This document shows positions 7,492 to 15,850 of a DNA stretch of 43,603 nt, piece by piece. Positions within the stretch are counted from its first letter, which is position 1, and the number at the start of each line of letters is the position of its first letter. Source of the DNA: Candidatus Gastranaerophilales bacterium (GTDB lineage Bacteria; Cyanobacteriota; Vampirovibrionia; Gastranaerophilales; Gastranaerophilaceae); NCBI GenBank assembly GCA_944322975.1, contig CALUQS010000017.1:1-43603 (forward strand), read 5' to 3'. The notes below the pieces were generated by a model that worked only from the letters and a program-made list of their open reading frames with translations, was not told the origin of the DNA and made no database searches. Position numbers and translations under genes: made by a program.

Positions 7492-8337
7492 TTAGTGGTG
7501 AAGAACAAGCCCGAGCCCCTTTTGTGCTTTATAATTATACGGGTCGGTTTTTATAACCTGTTCATAATAATACCGTGCTTTAGCCGGATTGTTTTGTTCT
7601 TTATACAGCTGTGCCAGCAACAAATATATATTTTCATAGCCTGTGTATTGTCCGAATTTTTCGGATTTCTCCTTAAGTGCTTTTAACAGATAATCTTGAG
7701 CAACATCATATTTTTTTTGTCTTAAATACATGTAGCCTTTAGTTTCGTATAAAGCTTTTTTACTCTCTTTAGGCGCATAAAGCGCTTCACACATTTTTAT
7801 ATATTTACTTGAGTTTTCTCTATCATTTAAAGCTGCATATATTCTTGCACTGTAACAGGGTATTCTGGTTTGGCTTTGTTTGTAATATTTAAGAGCCTTT
7901 TCATATTCACCTTTTTCTAAGTAAATTAACGAATACCAGAAATTTTTATCAACCCACGGCTGTTCAACAGGCATGGCAAAAGCAATTATTCTGCAGGTGA
8001 TTCTGTCTATTATATTATTTTTAAAATCTGCACAAATACCGTAATCCTTGTATTTTATAAAAGAATCAACAGCTTGCTTTGCTTCATCATAACGTCCCAT
8101 ATTAATCAAAACAAAATACAAGGCTAACGGCGCATGATACTTAATAGTAACAGGATTAGACATATAGTTTACATAAGTAACCATATCTCCTTTTTCAAAA
8201 GCTTTTGCTGCTTCAGTTTCTGCCTGATAGGCTTTGTACTGAGCATCGAACGGATTAATCAGATATGCAATAATTCCGCCAAAAACAGATATAAAAATTA
8301 ATATAAGTGAAATAACGATTTTTAGACGTGATTTCAT
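7492..8337 (-). CDS. Membrane-anchored TPR protein (paralogue 2 of a tandem pair)
   Basis: The protein has 281 residues. One N-terminal hydrophobic segment (residues ~6-28) is followed by INPFDAQYK and then TPR-like helix pairs, the clearest being the last three (KALKYYKQS, DVAQDYLLKALK and KARYYYEQVIKTDPYNYKAQKGL). It is probably an inner-membrane-anchored scaffold facing the periplasm or cytoplasm; its partners are unknown. It is 12 bases downstream of a clear paralogue (shared INPFDAQYK, MSNPVTIKYHAPLALY-type block, CRI/CRA segment and C-terminus), which indicates tandem gene duplication. The ribosome site is weak, so translation may be coupled. Confidence 0.82.
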   Translation of the reverse strand: MKSRLKIVISLILIFISVFGGIIAYLINPFDAQYKAYQAETEAAKAFEKGDMVTYVNYMSNPVTIKYHAPLALYFVLINMGRYDEAKQAVDSFIKYKDYGICADFKNNIIDRITCRIIAFAMPVEQPWVDKNFWYSLIYLEKGEYEKALKYYKQSQTRIPCYSARIYAALNDRENSSKYIKMCEALYAPKESKKALYETKGYMYLRQKKYDVAQDYLLKALKEKSEKFGQYTGYENIYLLLAQLYKEQNNPAKARYYYEQVIKTDPYNYKAQKGLGLVLHH

Positions 8338-8349
8338 ATAAAACTATCT

Positions 8350-9192
8350 CTATTTCTTATTGCTTTTATTGTTTAAAAGGTCTAACCCTATTTTTGCCTT
8401 GTAATTATACGGGCTGATTTTTAAAACACGTTCATAATACTCACGGGCCTTTTCAGGTTGTTTCATTTCTGTATAAACCTGTGCCATAAGCAAATATGAT
8501 TCATTATTTCCTCTAAACTTTTCAACATTTTCAGAAGGAGCAATTAAAGATTTATTCAGATATTCAAGAGCTTTATCGTATTTTTTTTGCTTAAAGTTAT
8601 AATATGCTCTTGTTCTGTAAAGGATAGCAATGTTAGTCCTTTCAAGAAATTCAAACTCACAATCATTTAAATTTTTAGTGGCTTTAGAAAAATCACCAAG
8701 AGCGGAATATAAGTTTACGTTATAGCAGACATTTTGTTTTTTTACTTTATTGTTATACTCTAAAGCTTTTTCATAATCGCCTTTTTCAAAATAAATTACA
8801 GACATCCATTTGTTTTTATCAATATGAGGACCCTTCACAGGGGCAATTATATCCAATGCTCGGCACATAAACCTTTGAGGATATGTCATAGGCCCGCAGG
8901 CAGTGTAGTCTTTAAAACGAACAAAAGATTTAACGGCTTTTTCTGCTTCATCATAACGTCCTAAAGTGATTAATGTTACATACAACCCGATAGGCGCATG
9001 GTATTTTACCGTTACAGGGTTATTCATATATTTTACATATGCATCCATATCATCTTTTTTAAATGCTTCCTGCGCTTTCGCCTCTAAATCAAAAGTTTTA
9101 TACTGGGCATCAAAAGGATTTATAAGATAAAATACAAAACAAATTAAAGCAAATATAACAAGCCCTAACGCTATTAAAACTTTCTTTAACAT
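8350..9192 (-). CDS. Membrane-anchored TPR protein (paralogue 1 of a tandem pair)
   Basis: This 280-residue protein has the same architecture as its downstream neighbour: an N-terminal membrane segment (residues ~3-24), a conserved block ending NPVTVKYHAP, and C-terminal TPRs (KALEYNNKVKK, KALEYLNKSL, KAREYYERVLKISPYNYKAKIGLDLL). It has a strong AGGAGG ribosome site four bases from the ATG. It follows queF by 51 bases and may be co-transcribed with it, but an AT-rich stretch with TATAAT-like sequences could hold its own promoter. Function unknown. Confidence 0.83.
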   Translation of the reverse strand: MLKKVLIALGLVIFALICFVFYLINPFDAQYKTFDLEAKAQEAFKKDDMDAYVKYMNNPVTVKYHAPIGLYVTLITLGRYDEAEKAVKSFVRFKDYTACGPMTYPQRFMCRALDIIAPVKGPHIDKNKWMSVIYFEKGDYEKALEYNNKVKKQNVCYNVNLYSALGDFSKATKNLNDCEFEFLERTNIAILYRTRAYYNFKQKKYDKALEYLNKSLIAPSENVEKFRGNNESYLLMAQVYTEMKQPEKAREYYERVLKISPYNYKAKIGLDLLNNKSNKK

Positions 9193-9243
9193 AAAACCTC
9201 CTGTTATAATTTTATATTATAAACCAATATAATATATTTGTTG

Positions 9244-10146
9244 TCACTGTTTAATACTTCGCCTTGCGTATTTTGTATTATTTAACAAACAGACAGCCCC
9301 GCTAAAAGTACAGTTAGTGCTCCATCTTACAGGACAAATATCGATTCCTCCCCGTCTTGTGTATAAAATACAAACAAAAAGTTCATCTGTATTCTTATCC
9401 AACAAATCATACAATCTTTTATAAATCATTTCACAGCATTCTTCGTGAAAATGATATTCTTGCCTGAAGGAACACAGATATTTTACAAGACTTTCTTCTT
9501 TAATATGTTTATCAGATTTGTAATAAATAAAAATATCGCCAAAATCAGGCTGATGCGTAACACGACAATTTGACCTTAAAGAATCAAAAAACAAATAATA
9601 CTCTTTTGGCAAATTCAATTGCCCGGTTTCTAACAGTTCAGGTGTTTCTTTAAAAACATCTATATTTAATTTTGATTCATCAACATAGTCCAGAATGTTT
9701 TCAAAGTTATCAAAAATTAATTCACGTTGAGTGTTGTTTTTTAAAAAAGCAATTTCCACATCTGTTTTTAGCAAGTTTGTAAGATCTTTTTTTATTATAT
9801 TAGCGCACACATTCAAACCGTCTTGAATATTTTCACCGAATCTGCTCATATTAAACGAATTAAAATATAGTTTTAAAGATTTTGACTCTACAATAAACTC
9901 GCTGTTACAACTGTATTTTAATTTTAGCAGTGCGGTATAAGGCAGCCCTTTTTTTGTCATAGAAGAAAATTCATACGCATGCCAGACATCAAAGCCGTTG
10001 AATGGCAAATTGTCGTTATAAATACCGTATTGCATACGGTTATCCTCTCTGGGCACTGCTACCAGAAAAGACGGATTGTAAAAAAAACTACCGTCAACTT
10101 TTTTGCCTAAAAATTTTGAAGCTGCTACATCTGTTTTGTTTTGCAT
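9244..10146 (-). CDS. queF: NADPH-dependent 7-cyano-7-deazaguanine reductase (long form)
   Basis: This enzyme reduces the nitrile preQ0 to the amine preQ1, the precursor of queuosine in tRNA. At 300 residues it is the bimodular form, with a degenerate N-terminal tunnelling fold and the active C-terminal half. ESKSLKLY (87-94) is the family's NADPH-binding signature. Cys194 in SNCRVTHQPDFGD is the nucleophile, with Asp201 as acid. HEECCE (234-239) and DICPVR complete the pattern. No queC, queD, queE or tgt is nearby. It sits 35 bases after rfbH and has no visible ribosome site, and a TATGATATAAAT stretch just before the ATG could be a -10 region. Confidence 0.92.
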   Translation of the reverse strand: MQNKTDVAASKFLGKKVDGSFFYNPSFLVAVPREDNRMQYGIYNDNLPFNGFDVWHAYEFSSMTKKGLPYTALLKLKYSCNSEFIVESKSLKLYFNSFNMSRFGENIQDGLNVCANIIKKDLTNLLKTDVEIAFLKNNTQRELIFDNFENILDYVDESKLNIDVFKETPELLETGQLNLPKEYYLFFDSLRSNCRVTHQPDFGDIFIYYKSDKHIKEESLVKYLCSFRQEYHFHEECCEMIYKRLYDLLDKNTDELFVCILYTRRGGIDICPVRWSTNCTFSGAVCLLNNTKYARRSIKQ

Positions 10147-10181
10147 AATCTAATTTATATCATAAATAAAAAATCTATTTT

Positions 10182-11540
10182 TCAGATTTCTTTTACAAAA
10201 CGGTGAATCACACAACTCGTTCTTTCAATTTCATTTTCACCAAGAGCAGGAAAAACCCCTACCCAGAAAGTATTATTCATTATAAATTCCGTATTAGGCA
10301 ATAGTTTATAATGTTCTTCTCCCAATTCTTTGGAAAACAACAGACTTCCGCCGGCTATTCTTAACGGAATATCATTTTCAACTATCATAGGCTGCCGAAG
10401 GATGTTCCCGGCAAAAAGCTGTCTTGTCCCTATGTTATTTTTTTCCAGATATTCAACAAGCTCCTGTTTGCTAAACGGAGCGTCTTTTCTTACAGAAATC
10501 AAATACCCGAACCACGATGGCTTACAACCCTTTTGGTTTTCAGGCAAAATCAAATAATTTGTTAAATCAGAGAGTTTTTCCGTTAAATATTTTGCATTGT
10601 TTTCTCTTATTTTTAAGAAATTATCAAGTCTGTCAATTTGCGCACACCCGATAGCCGCCTGCCAGTCAGTAATCTTAAGATTATAACCAATGTGTGAATA
10701 TGTATATTTATGGTCATACCCAAACGGCAGCAGTCCAAGCTGCTGAGAAAATCTTTTGCCGCAAACCCCGTCCTTTCCCGGAGGACAACAGCAATCACGC
10801 CCCCAATCCCTGAAGGACATCAAAATTTTGTGAAGCTGTGCATTATTTGTTACAACAGCTCCGCCTTCGCCCATGGTCAAATGATGTGCGGGATAAAAAC
10901 TAAATGTTCCGATATCGCCTATTGTACCGGCTTTTTCTCCGTTATAATCTGCACCTAACGCATCACAAGAGTCTTCAATTAACCAGAGGTTGTATGTTTC
11001 ACAAATATCTTTAACCTTTGCAATATCAAACATATTGCCGAGTGTATGGGCAATAAAAATTGCTTTTGTCTTATTGCTGATTGCCTCTTCTATTTTTTCT
11101 GTATCGATATTATATGTTCCTACCTTGCAATCGACAAATACAGGCACAAGTCCGTTTTGAATAATCGGATTAACTGTTGTTGGAAACCCTGCCGCGACTG
11201 TAATAACCTCATCTCCTTTTTTTAATGCCCGTTCACCGAGTTTATGAGAGGTTAAAGCCGACAAAGCAAGCAGGTTTGCACTAGAACCTGAATTAACCGA
11301 CAGAGCATATTTTACCCCTAAATATTTTGCAAATTTTGTTTCAAATTCTCTGTTAAAACGCCCTGAAGTAAGCCACATATCAAGCGAGGCGTCTATCATA
11401 TTTTCCAGCTCTTCCTCTCCCAAAAACTTGCCCGAGGCGGGTATGTAGTCAAATTCACGCTTGCCGGCGTGTACAGCTTCAAAATATTCTTTTGCAGCCT
11501 GTTTAACCTTATTTCTTAGTTGTATTTCTATCTCGCTCAT
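10182..11540 (-). CDS. rfbH: CDP-6-deoxy-L-threo-D-glycero-4-hexulose 3-dehydratase (E1)
   Basis: This PMP and [2Fe-2S] enzyme starts C-3 deoxygenation of CDP-4-keto-6-deoxyglucose on the way to 3,6-dideoxyhexoses (paratose, abequose, tyvelose, ascarylose). It has the aminotransferase fold, but the PLP lysine is replaced by His (SFYPAHH, residues 219-220), the hallmark of E1. The iron-sulfur motif C-X57-C-X1-C-X7-C fits exactly (Cys192, 250, 252, 260), with an extra Cys at 251. The start at 11540 is chosen because it forms an ATGA overlap with the rfbG stop and has GGGGA upstream; an in-frame ATG at 11558 is less likely. The reductase partner (E3) is not in the window. Confidence 0.95.
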   Translation of the reverse strand: MSEIEIQLRNKVKQAAKEYFEAVHAGKREFDYIPASGKFLGEEELENMIDASLDMWLTSGRFNREFETKFAKYLGVKYALSVNSGSSANLLALSALTSHKLGERALKKGDEVITVAAGFPTTVNPIIQNGLVPVFVDCKVGTYNIDTEKIEEAISNKTKAIFIAHTLGNMFDIAKVKDICETYNLWLIEDSCDALGADYNGEKAGTIGDIGTFSFYPAHHLTMGEGGAVVTNNAQLHKILMSFRDWGRDCCCPPGKDGVCGKRFSQQLGLLPFGYDHKYTYSHIGYNLKITDWQAAIGCAQIDRLDNFLKIRENNAKYLTEKLSDLTNYLILPENQKGCKPSWFGYLISVRKDAPFSKQELVEYLEKNNIGTRQLFAGNILRQPMIVENDIPLRIAGGSLLFSKELGEEHYKLLPNTEFIMNNTFWVGVFPALGENEIERTSCVIHRFVKEI

Positions 11541-12607
11541 GCGTATTTTTCCCCGCAAAATTCTTCATATTCTTTAATTTGCTGCATTGTATAATCATAC
11601 ATATTTTCTTTATGATAGTATTTTTTGTACCAGTCAACAGTATTTTTAATAGCCTTATCCGCTGATAATGCCGGCGTCCAGCCAAGTTCCTCTTTTGCTT
11701 TTGTTATATCAAGCATCAACAGTCCTGCTTCATGAAAAGTTTTTTTCTCTCCAACTATCACTTTCCCTTTTCCGTAGTTGTCTACAACCTTTTGAGCAAC
11801 CTCTGCAACCGTAAGCACACTGAGTTCTATAGGGCCAAAGTTGTACGCCTGTGCATAAAGTTTTCCGTATTCCAAAAGTTTTTGCCCTAAAAGCAGATAC
11901 CCGCTCAGCGGTTCCAGCACATGCTGCCACGGACGGACTGCAGCAGGATTTCTTATTTCTATCGGTATACTGTTATTTATTGCTTTAATACAATCCGGAA
12001 TAAGTCTGTCCCTCGCCCAATCTCCGCCTCCTATTACGTTTCCGGCGCGTGCAGTCGCCAGCGCAAAAGATTTTTCATCTTCTAAAAATGACCGTCTGAA
12101 AGATGATGACAAAATTTCTGAGCACCCCTTTGATGAAGAATACATATCGTACCCGCCCATGGGGTCATCTTCTTTATAACCGGTTGTGACTTCTTTATTT
12201 TCGTAACACTTATCCGTTGTTACATTAACAAAAGCCTTAACTGAATCACACTGCCTTGCAGCCATTAAAACATTTAATGTGCCTATAACATTAGTTTCAT
12301 AAGTTAAAACAGGTTCATCATAAGAGCGTAAGACCAGAGGCTGTGCTGCAATATGAAAAACAATATCCGGCGAAAAATCATTAAAGGTTTTCTTTAGCTT
12401 ATCTCTATCAAGGATATTGGCAAAAATAGTGTTTATACGATGTTTAAGCCCGAGTTCAGTGTACATTGAAGGTTCTGTATCAGGCAGCAAAGCATAACCA
12501 AGCACATCAGCACCGAGAGATTGCAGCCACAGAGTCAGCCAGCTGCCTTTAAAGCCGGTACTGCCTGTTACCAGCACTTTTTTATTTTTGTAGATGTTGT
12601 TAAACAT
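11537..12607 (-). CDS. rfbG: CDP-glucose 4,6-dehydratase
   Basis: This short-chain dehydrogenase-type enzyme converts CDP-glucose to CDP-4-keto-6-deoxyglucose using bound NAD+. It has 356 residues. The Rossmann GSTGFKGSWL motif is near the N-terminus, the catalytic YxxxK appears as MYSSSKG, and the TDKCYENKE segment is typical of CDP-glucose dehydratases. It overlaps the rfbF stop by 8 bases and the rfbH start by 4, so the three genes are translated as a unit. Its ribosome site is AAAGGA, 8 bases before the ATG. Confidence 0.95.
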   Translation of the reverse strand: MFNNIYKNKKVLVTGSTGFKGSWLTLWLQSLGADVLGYALLPDTEPSMYTELGLKHRINTIFANILDRDKLKKTFNDFSPDIVFHIAAQPLVLRSYDEPVLTYETNVIGTLNVLMAARQCDSVKAFVNVTTDKCYENKEVTTGYKEDDPMGGYDMYSSSKGCSEILSSSFRRSFLEDEKSFALATARAGNVIGGGDWARDRLIPDCIKAINNSIPIEIRNPAAVRPWQHVLEPLSGYLLLGQKLLEYGKLYAQAYNFGPIELSVLTVAEVAQKVVDNYGKGKVIVGEKKTFHEAGLLMLDITKAKEELGWTPALSADKAIKNTVDWYKKYYHKENMYDYTMQQIKEYEEFCGEKYA

Positions 12608-13394
12608 TAACAGAATCCTTTAACCACAAAGCCCACGGTGCTTTACCATTAATCCACAAGTCGGTAAGAAGTTTTTTATCTCTGACAGTATCCATAGGCT
12701 GCCAGAAACTTTTGTGTTTGTAAGCATTTAATTGTCCGTCTTTTGCAAGGTTTTCTAACGGTTCCTGCTCAAAAATTCTGTCTTCTGAACCGTCAATATA
12801 ATCAAACACCTCAGGATTGCAGACAAAAAAACCACCGTTTACCCAGGAGCCGTCTCCTTTGAGTTTTTCTCTAAAAGAATTAACCGTATTATTTTCATCA
12901 ATATCAAGAGCACCGAATCTTCCGGACGGCTGAACAGCCGTAACCGTAGCTATTTTACCTGACTGATTGTGGAAATTAATCAACTCATTAATATTTACAT
13001 CAGCTACTCCGTCACCGTATGTTAAGAGGAACTGTTCTTTGCCTACATAATTTTGCGCTTTTTTAATTCTACCGCCGGTTTGGGTATGCTGACCCGTATA
13101 CAGCATTGTAACCTTCCAGGGTTCGTTATGAGTTTTATGTACTTCTACTGAATTGTTAGACATATCAACAGTGATATCTGAATATCTATTGTAATAGTTG
13201 ATAAAATAGTCTTTTATCACATGTGATTTGTAACCGGTAAGCACAATAAAATCATTAAATCCAAAATATGAATAAATTTTCATAATATGCCACAAAATTG
13301 GTTTACCGCCGATTTCGACCATAGGTTTTGGTTTTAAATCAGTTTCTTCACTCAATCTTGTACCGTATCCGCCGGCAAGAATCAGAACTTTCAT
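12600..13394 (-). CDS. rfbF: Glucose-1-phosphate cytidylyltransferase
   Basis: This enzyme makes CDP-glucose from CTP and glucose-1-phosphate, the committed first step of the CDP-dideoxyhexose route. It has 264 residues. The nucleotidyltransferase signature LAGGYGTRLSEETDLKPKPM opens the protein, followed by VEIGGKPILWHIM, the metal-binding YGDGVADV and the sugar-binding VNGGFFV segment. It is the first gene of rfbF-rfbG-rfbH, with GAGG before the ATG and a good promoter at 13424-13452. Confidence 0.96.
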   Translation of the reverse strand: MKVLILAGGYGTRLSEETDLKPKPMVEIGGKPILWHIMKIYSYFGFNDFIVLTGYKSHVIKDYFINYYNRYSDITVDMSNNSVEVHKTHNEPWKVTMLYTGQHTQTGGRIKKAQNYVGKEQFLLTYGDGVADVNINELINFHNQSGKIATVTAVQPSGRFGALDIDENNTVNSFREKLKGDGSWVNGGFFVCNPEVFDYIDGSEDRIFEQEPLENLAKDGQLNAYKHKSFWQPMDTVRDKKLLTDLWINGKAPWALWLKDSVNV

Positions 13395-13423
13395 ATACGC
13401 CTCGTGAGTTATATTACTTCTTT

Positions 13424-13452
13424 ATAATAGAGTATATATAGCCTGATTACAA
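13424..13452 (-). promoter_or_regulatory. Promoter of the rfbFGH operon
   Basis: On the minus strand, TTGTAA (13447-13452) and TATTAT (13424-13429) are 17 bases apart and about 30 bases before rfbF. They occupy the only gap between rfbF and the preceding minus-strand gene. Confidence 0.6.
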
Positions 13453-13457
13453 CCAAT

Positions 13458-14204
13458 TTAAATTTTTACTTTAGAAAAAGCATTATATCCGTTAAAAGCT
13501 TTAAAAGACAGAGGCAGCGGATTTATAGTTGTTATGTTTTCTTTTATTTGGGTTTTTCTTATTTGTACGGCTTCTTCATGAGTAACATGTTTTTGTATTT
13601 TTGAAGCAGCAATATTTCTTACATAAGGAGTAACAATATTACATGCCAGCACTGATGCTGCGATTGCAGATATAACACCGACGTTATCCTTATGGTCTTC
13701 GAGTTTTGCCAGTGCTGCTTTAGCTAAATTCTTTACTCCGGCTTGTTCATCTGTACTGAGGTTTTTAAAAGCACTAATAGAGTCAATATCTCCTAAAAGT
13801 TTTGTCAGGTTAGTTTTGAGTTCTTCTTTTGTAAAAAAATTTTGCCAGCTTTGAAAATCAAATGCTCCATGATTTTTCGGGTTTAATTTTGCAATAGCTT
13901 TTGCAACATCATCCGTAAGCAATACCCCTCTTTCAACAAGTTTATCAGCACCTCTTTTTATAAACTCACAGATAGAATAATACATACCTATATTAACAAC
14001 GGCATCAGCTGCTTCTTGCGGCAACAAAAATCTTTTTTGTTCTTTATCAATACTTTTGTCACCTAAAACCACACCTATTTGAGCAGCAGACCCGAGCACC
14101 CAGCCGAGTGCACCAAGGTGAACAAGCAGTTTTCCATTATCTTTTGAATAATGATCAAACATATATTGAGAGACTTTTTGTACAACATCAGAAGGCTTTA
14201 TCAT
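13458..14204 (-). CDS. Unknown membrane protein, partner of the gene at 14201-14743
   Basis: This 248-residue protein is not from a family I can name. Hydrophobic stretches lie near residues 28-48 (HLGALGWVLGSAAQIGVVL), 70-84 and 180-200 (VGVISAIAASVLACNIVTPYV), so it has about two to three membrane segments. A charged loop follows the first (DKSIDKEQKRFLLPQEAADAVVNIG). It ends LPLSFKAFNGYNAFSKVKI, with an FKxF that recalls the FKG motif of other unknowns here. Its ATG overlaps the stop of the preceding gene (ATGA), so the two products are likely made together and may form a complex. Confidence 0.75.
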   Translation of the reverse strand: MIKPSDVVQKVSQYMFDHYSKDNGKLLVHLGALGWVLGSAAQIGVVLGDKSIDKEQKRFLLPQEAADAVVNIGMYYSICEFIKRGADKLVERGVLLTDDVAKAIAKLNPKNHGAFDFQSWQNFFTKEELKTNLTKLLGDIDSISAFKNLSTDEQAGVKNLAKAALAKLEDHKDNVGVISAIAASVLACNIVTPYVRNIAASKIQKHVTHEEAVQIRKTQIKENITTINPLPLSFKAFNGYNAFSKVKI

Positions 14205-14743
14205 AGATTAGCCTCCTTGTTGTTATGCTTTTCCATACATTTTTGAAAAACACCGGTCATGTACTTTGTCAAAGGGGCATCACATAAAAAGTTCGTAGCA
14301 ACCATTGCAATAGTTGCAAGTAGTGTGCCCATTGCTTTTCTGTGTCTTGTCATACGTTTAGTTAATTCCACATCAGAAATCGGGAATATGTTATTTTTTG
14401 TAAAGACAGGGGTTAAACATCCGTATTTTTTGTCCGGAATAATTTTTTCTACAATTTTTTTATCTGCATCTGCAAATACTTTCTGAAATTGAGAATATCT
14501 GTTTGCAGCCCAAATTCCGGCGTATCGTACTATAACACCTACAGTAGTGCCTGCAATAATTTTTGCGATTGTACGCGCTGCGGAGATTTTTCTTGTGTCC
14601 TCATCTACATCTTTGTTATACAAATCAATAAAAGGCTGTGTTGCCAGAGCAGTTGCACCCAGAATCAAACGCTGTTCCGGTGAATGCAGCGCCTTGCCTG
14701 CCCATGTTAAACCGTTTTTAACTTTTTCGTTTGAGATAATCAA
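14201..14743 (-). CDS. Unknown membrane protein, coupled to the gene at 13458-14204
   Basis: The protein has about 180 residues. It begins MIISNEKVKNGLTWAGKAL and has hydrophobic stretches around LILGATALATQPFIDLY, IAKIIAGTTVGVIVRYAGIWA and MGTLLATIAMVATNFL. The loop DVDEDTRKISAARTIAK between the first two is charged. The TTG at 14743 has AAAGG nine bases upstream; a GTG at 14761, giving six more residues, is possible, so the start is uncertain. It is the first gene of a two-gene operon with a promoter-like pair at 14806-14835. Family unknown. Confidence 0.7.
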   Translation of the reverse strand: MIISNEKVKNGLTWAGKALHSPEQRLILGATALATQPFIDLYNKDVDEDTRKISAARTIAKIIAGTTVGVIVRYAGIWAANRYSQFQKVFADADKKIVEKIIPDKKYGCLTPVFTKNNIFPISDVELTKRMTRHRKAMGTLLATIAMVATNFLCDAPLTKYMTGVFQKCMEKHNNKEANL

Positions 14744-14805
14744 ATACAAACAACCTTTCACACTTAAGCGAAACTATTTCTATCCAAAATAGTTTGAAAA
14801 TTTTC

Positions 14806-14835
14806 ACTATACACAAAATTAATAAAACAAAACAA
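14806..14835 (-). promoter_or_regulatory. Probable promoter of the 14743-13458 gene pair
   Basis: On the minus strand, TTGTTT (14830-14835) and TATAGT (14806-14811) are 18 bases apart, with TGTG directly before the -10 box. They lie about 60 bases upstream of the preferred start. Confidence 0.45.
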
Positions 14836-14839
14836 GGTT

Positions 14840-15050
14840 AATAATTTACAAAAATACCGCATATTGTTAAAAGTTTGTTATATTTAATTACAGAAATGTC
14901 GTAGCCGATGCGGGGTTTCCTAGTGCTAGTGTTTCTGTTTTTGTTTGCCTTCTGATTAGGAGTTACTCTTCAAAAACGACTCCCAATACCATACCAAGAC
15001 AAAAAACTGGAAAACATATACCAGAAAAGGATTTTAAACATCTCTTGTTT
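14840..15050. other. Gene-free divergent intergenic stretch with paired segments
   Basis: The gene-free interval runs from 14762 to 15078. Besides the minus-strand promoter it contains, on the plus strand, an ACAGAAA (about 14890) that can pair with TTTCTGT at about 14934-14940 just before a T-run. It also holds an internal ctagtgctag palindrome and a GGAGT/ACTCC pair (about 14960-14987). It is GC-richer than its surroundings. A small RNA or a leader of the plus-strand gene at 15079 is possible. I could not match it to SRP RNA, 6S RNA, tmRNA or a known riboswitch. A TATAAT at 15052-15057 lacks a good -35 box. Confidence 0.35.
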
Positions 15051-15078
15051 TTATAATCTTTTGATATATTATTTGAAT

Positions 15079-15831
15079 ATGAAAATTAATTCGTTTCTAT
15101 CACTTATTTTTAACACCCCCGTCCACCCTGTAAAAATGGACTGGAGAGGGAAACAAACAAAGATTCAATCACCATTTACACTATATGATAATAATTTAGG
15201 TAAACTCAAGATTAAAGTTAAGGATAGATTTATTAATGAAGCCCGTCGCGATGAAATAGAAATAGCAATAAATAAATCGGGATTTTCCAGACCGCTGGCA
15301 AAAGAAACTCTCAACATATTCGAAAACAAGAATATTTTCGGAAAAAATATAGAAGTACAAGAAAAATTTCGCAACAAAAATCTGCGTCTGGGAGAATTAA
15401 TGAGGCTGATGAGTGTTGCGCAAATGAACGAAAACAAATCTCCCTTAATGCGTATATTTTCAAGGAATTCTGCTGTTTATTTTCACGCAAAATATAAATT
15501 TCAGCCGGATATTGATGAATATTCAACGATAAACAATGTAATAAACCCTATTTTACTGGAAAAACATCCTTTATTAACAGAATTCGCACAGGAAGCACAA
15601 CAATACAAAGACGAAATCTGGACAACCGATTCCTTCAACGATGAATGGTTAGACAGGGTAAATGACTTTTTAGACAGATACATACAAAAAGTAATTGAAT
15701 ACAAACTACCTGTACAACAACATCCGATAAACTCTTATATAAACATGAAACTTACACGTGAAAACCTTCTGAAAAACAGAGATTTTTTCAATCAGTTGTT
15801 TACTAAACACGGGATTGATTACACAATTTAA
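15079..15831 (+). CDS. Unknown protein with weak GNAT-like pattern
   Basis: The protein has 250 residues from the ATG at 15079; an upstream TTG in frame is unlikely. It opens with a short apolar segment (FLSLIFNTPVHPV). Residues ~100-145 contain FRNKNLRLGELMRLM, then NSAVYFHAKYKFQPD, an order reminiscent of GNAT motif A plus the 'yekxGF' strand of N-acetyltransferases, but the pyrophosphate-loop glycines are missing. The C-terminal third is helical and charged. The gene is monocistronic and convergent with rpiB, with only 19 bases between the stops. Treat the acetyltransferase suggestion as weak. Confidence 0.72.
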   Translation: MKINSFLSLIFNTPVHPVKMDWRGKQTKIQSPFTLYDNNLGKLKIKVKDRFINEARRDEIEIAINKSGFSRPLAKETLNIFENKNIFGKNIEVQEKFRNKNLRLGELMRLMSVAQMNENKSPLMRIFSRNSAVYFHAKYKFQPDIDEYSTINNVINPILLEKHPLLTEFAQEAQQYKDEIWTTDSFNDEWLDRVNDFLDRYIQKVIEYKLPVQQHPINSYINMKLTRENLLKNRDFFNQLFTKHGIDYTI

Positions 15832-15850
15832 ATCAGGTTATCTATGGTTT

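Noticed and set aside
14888-14990. Assignment of the structured segment as 6S RNA, SRP RNA or tmRNA
   Set aside because: The diagnostic sequences (SRP GNAR/GGAA loops, tmRNA acceptor with CCA) were not found.
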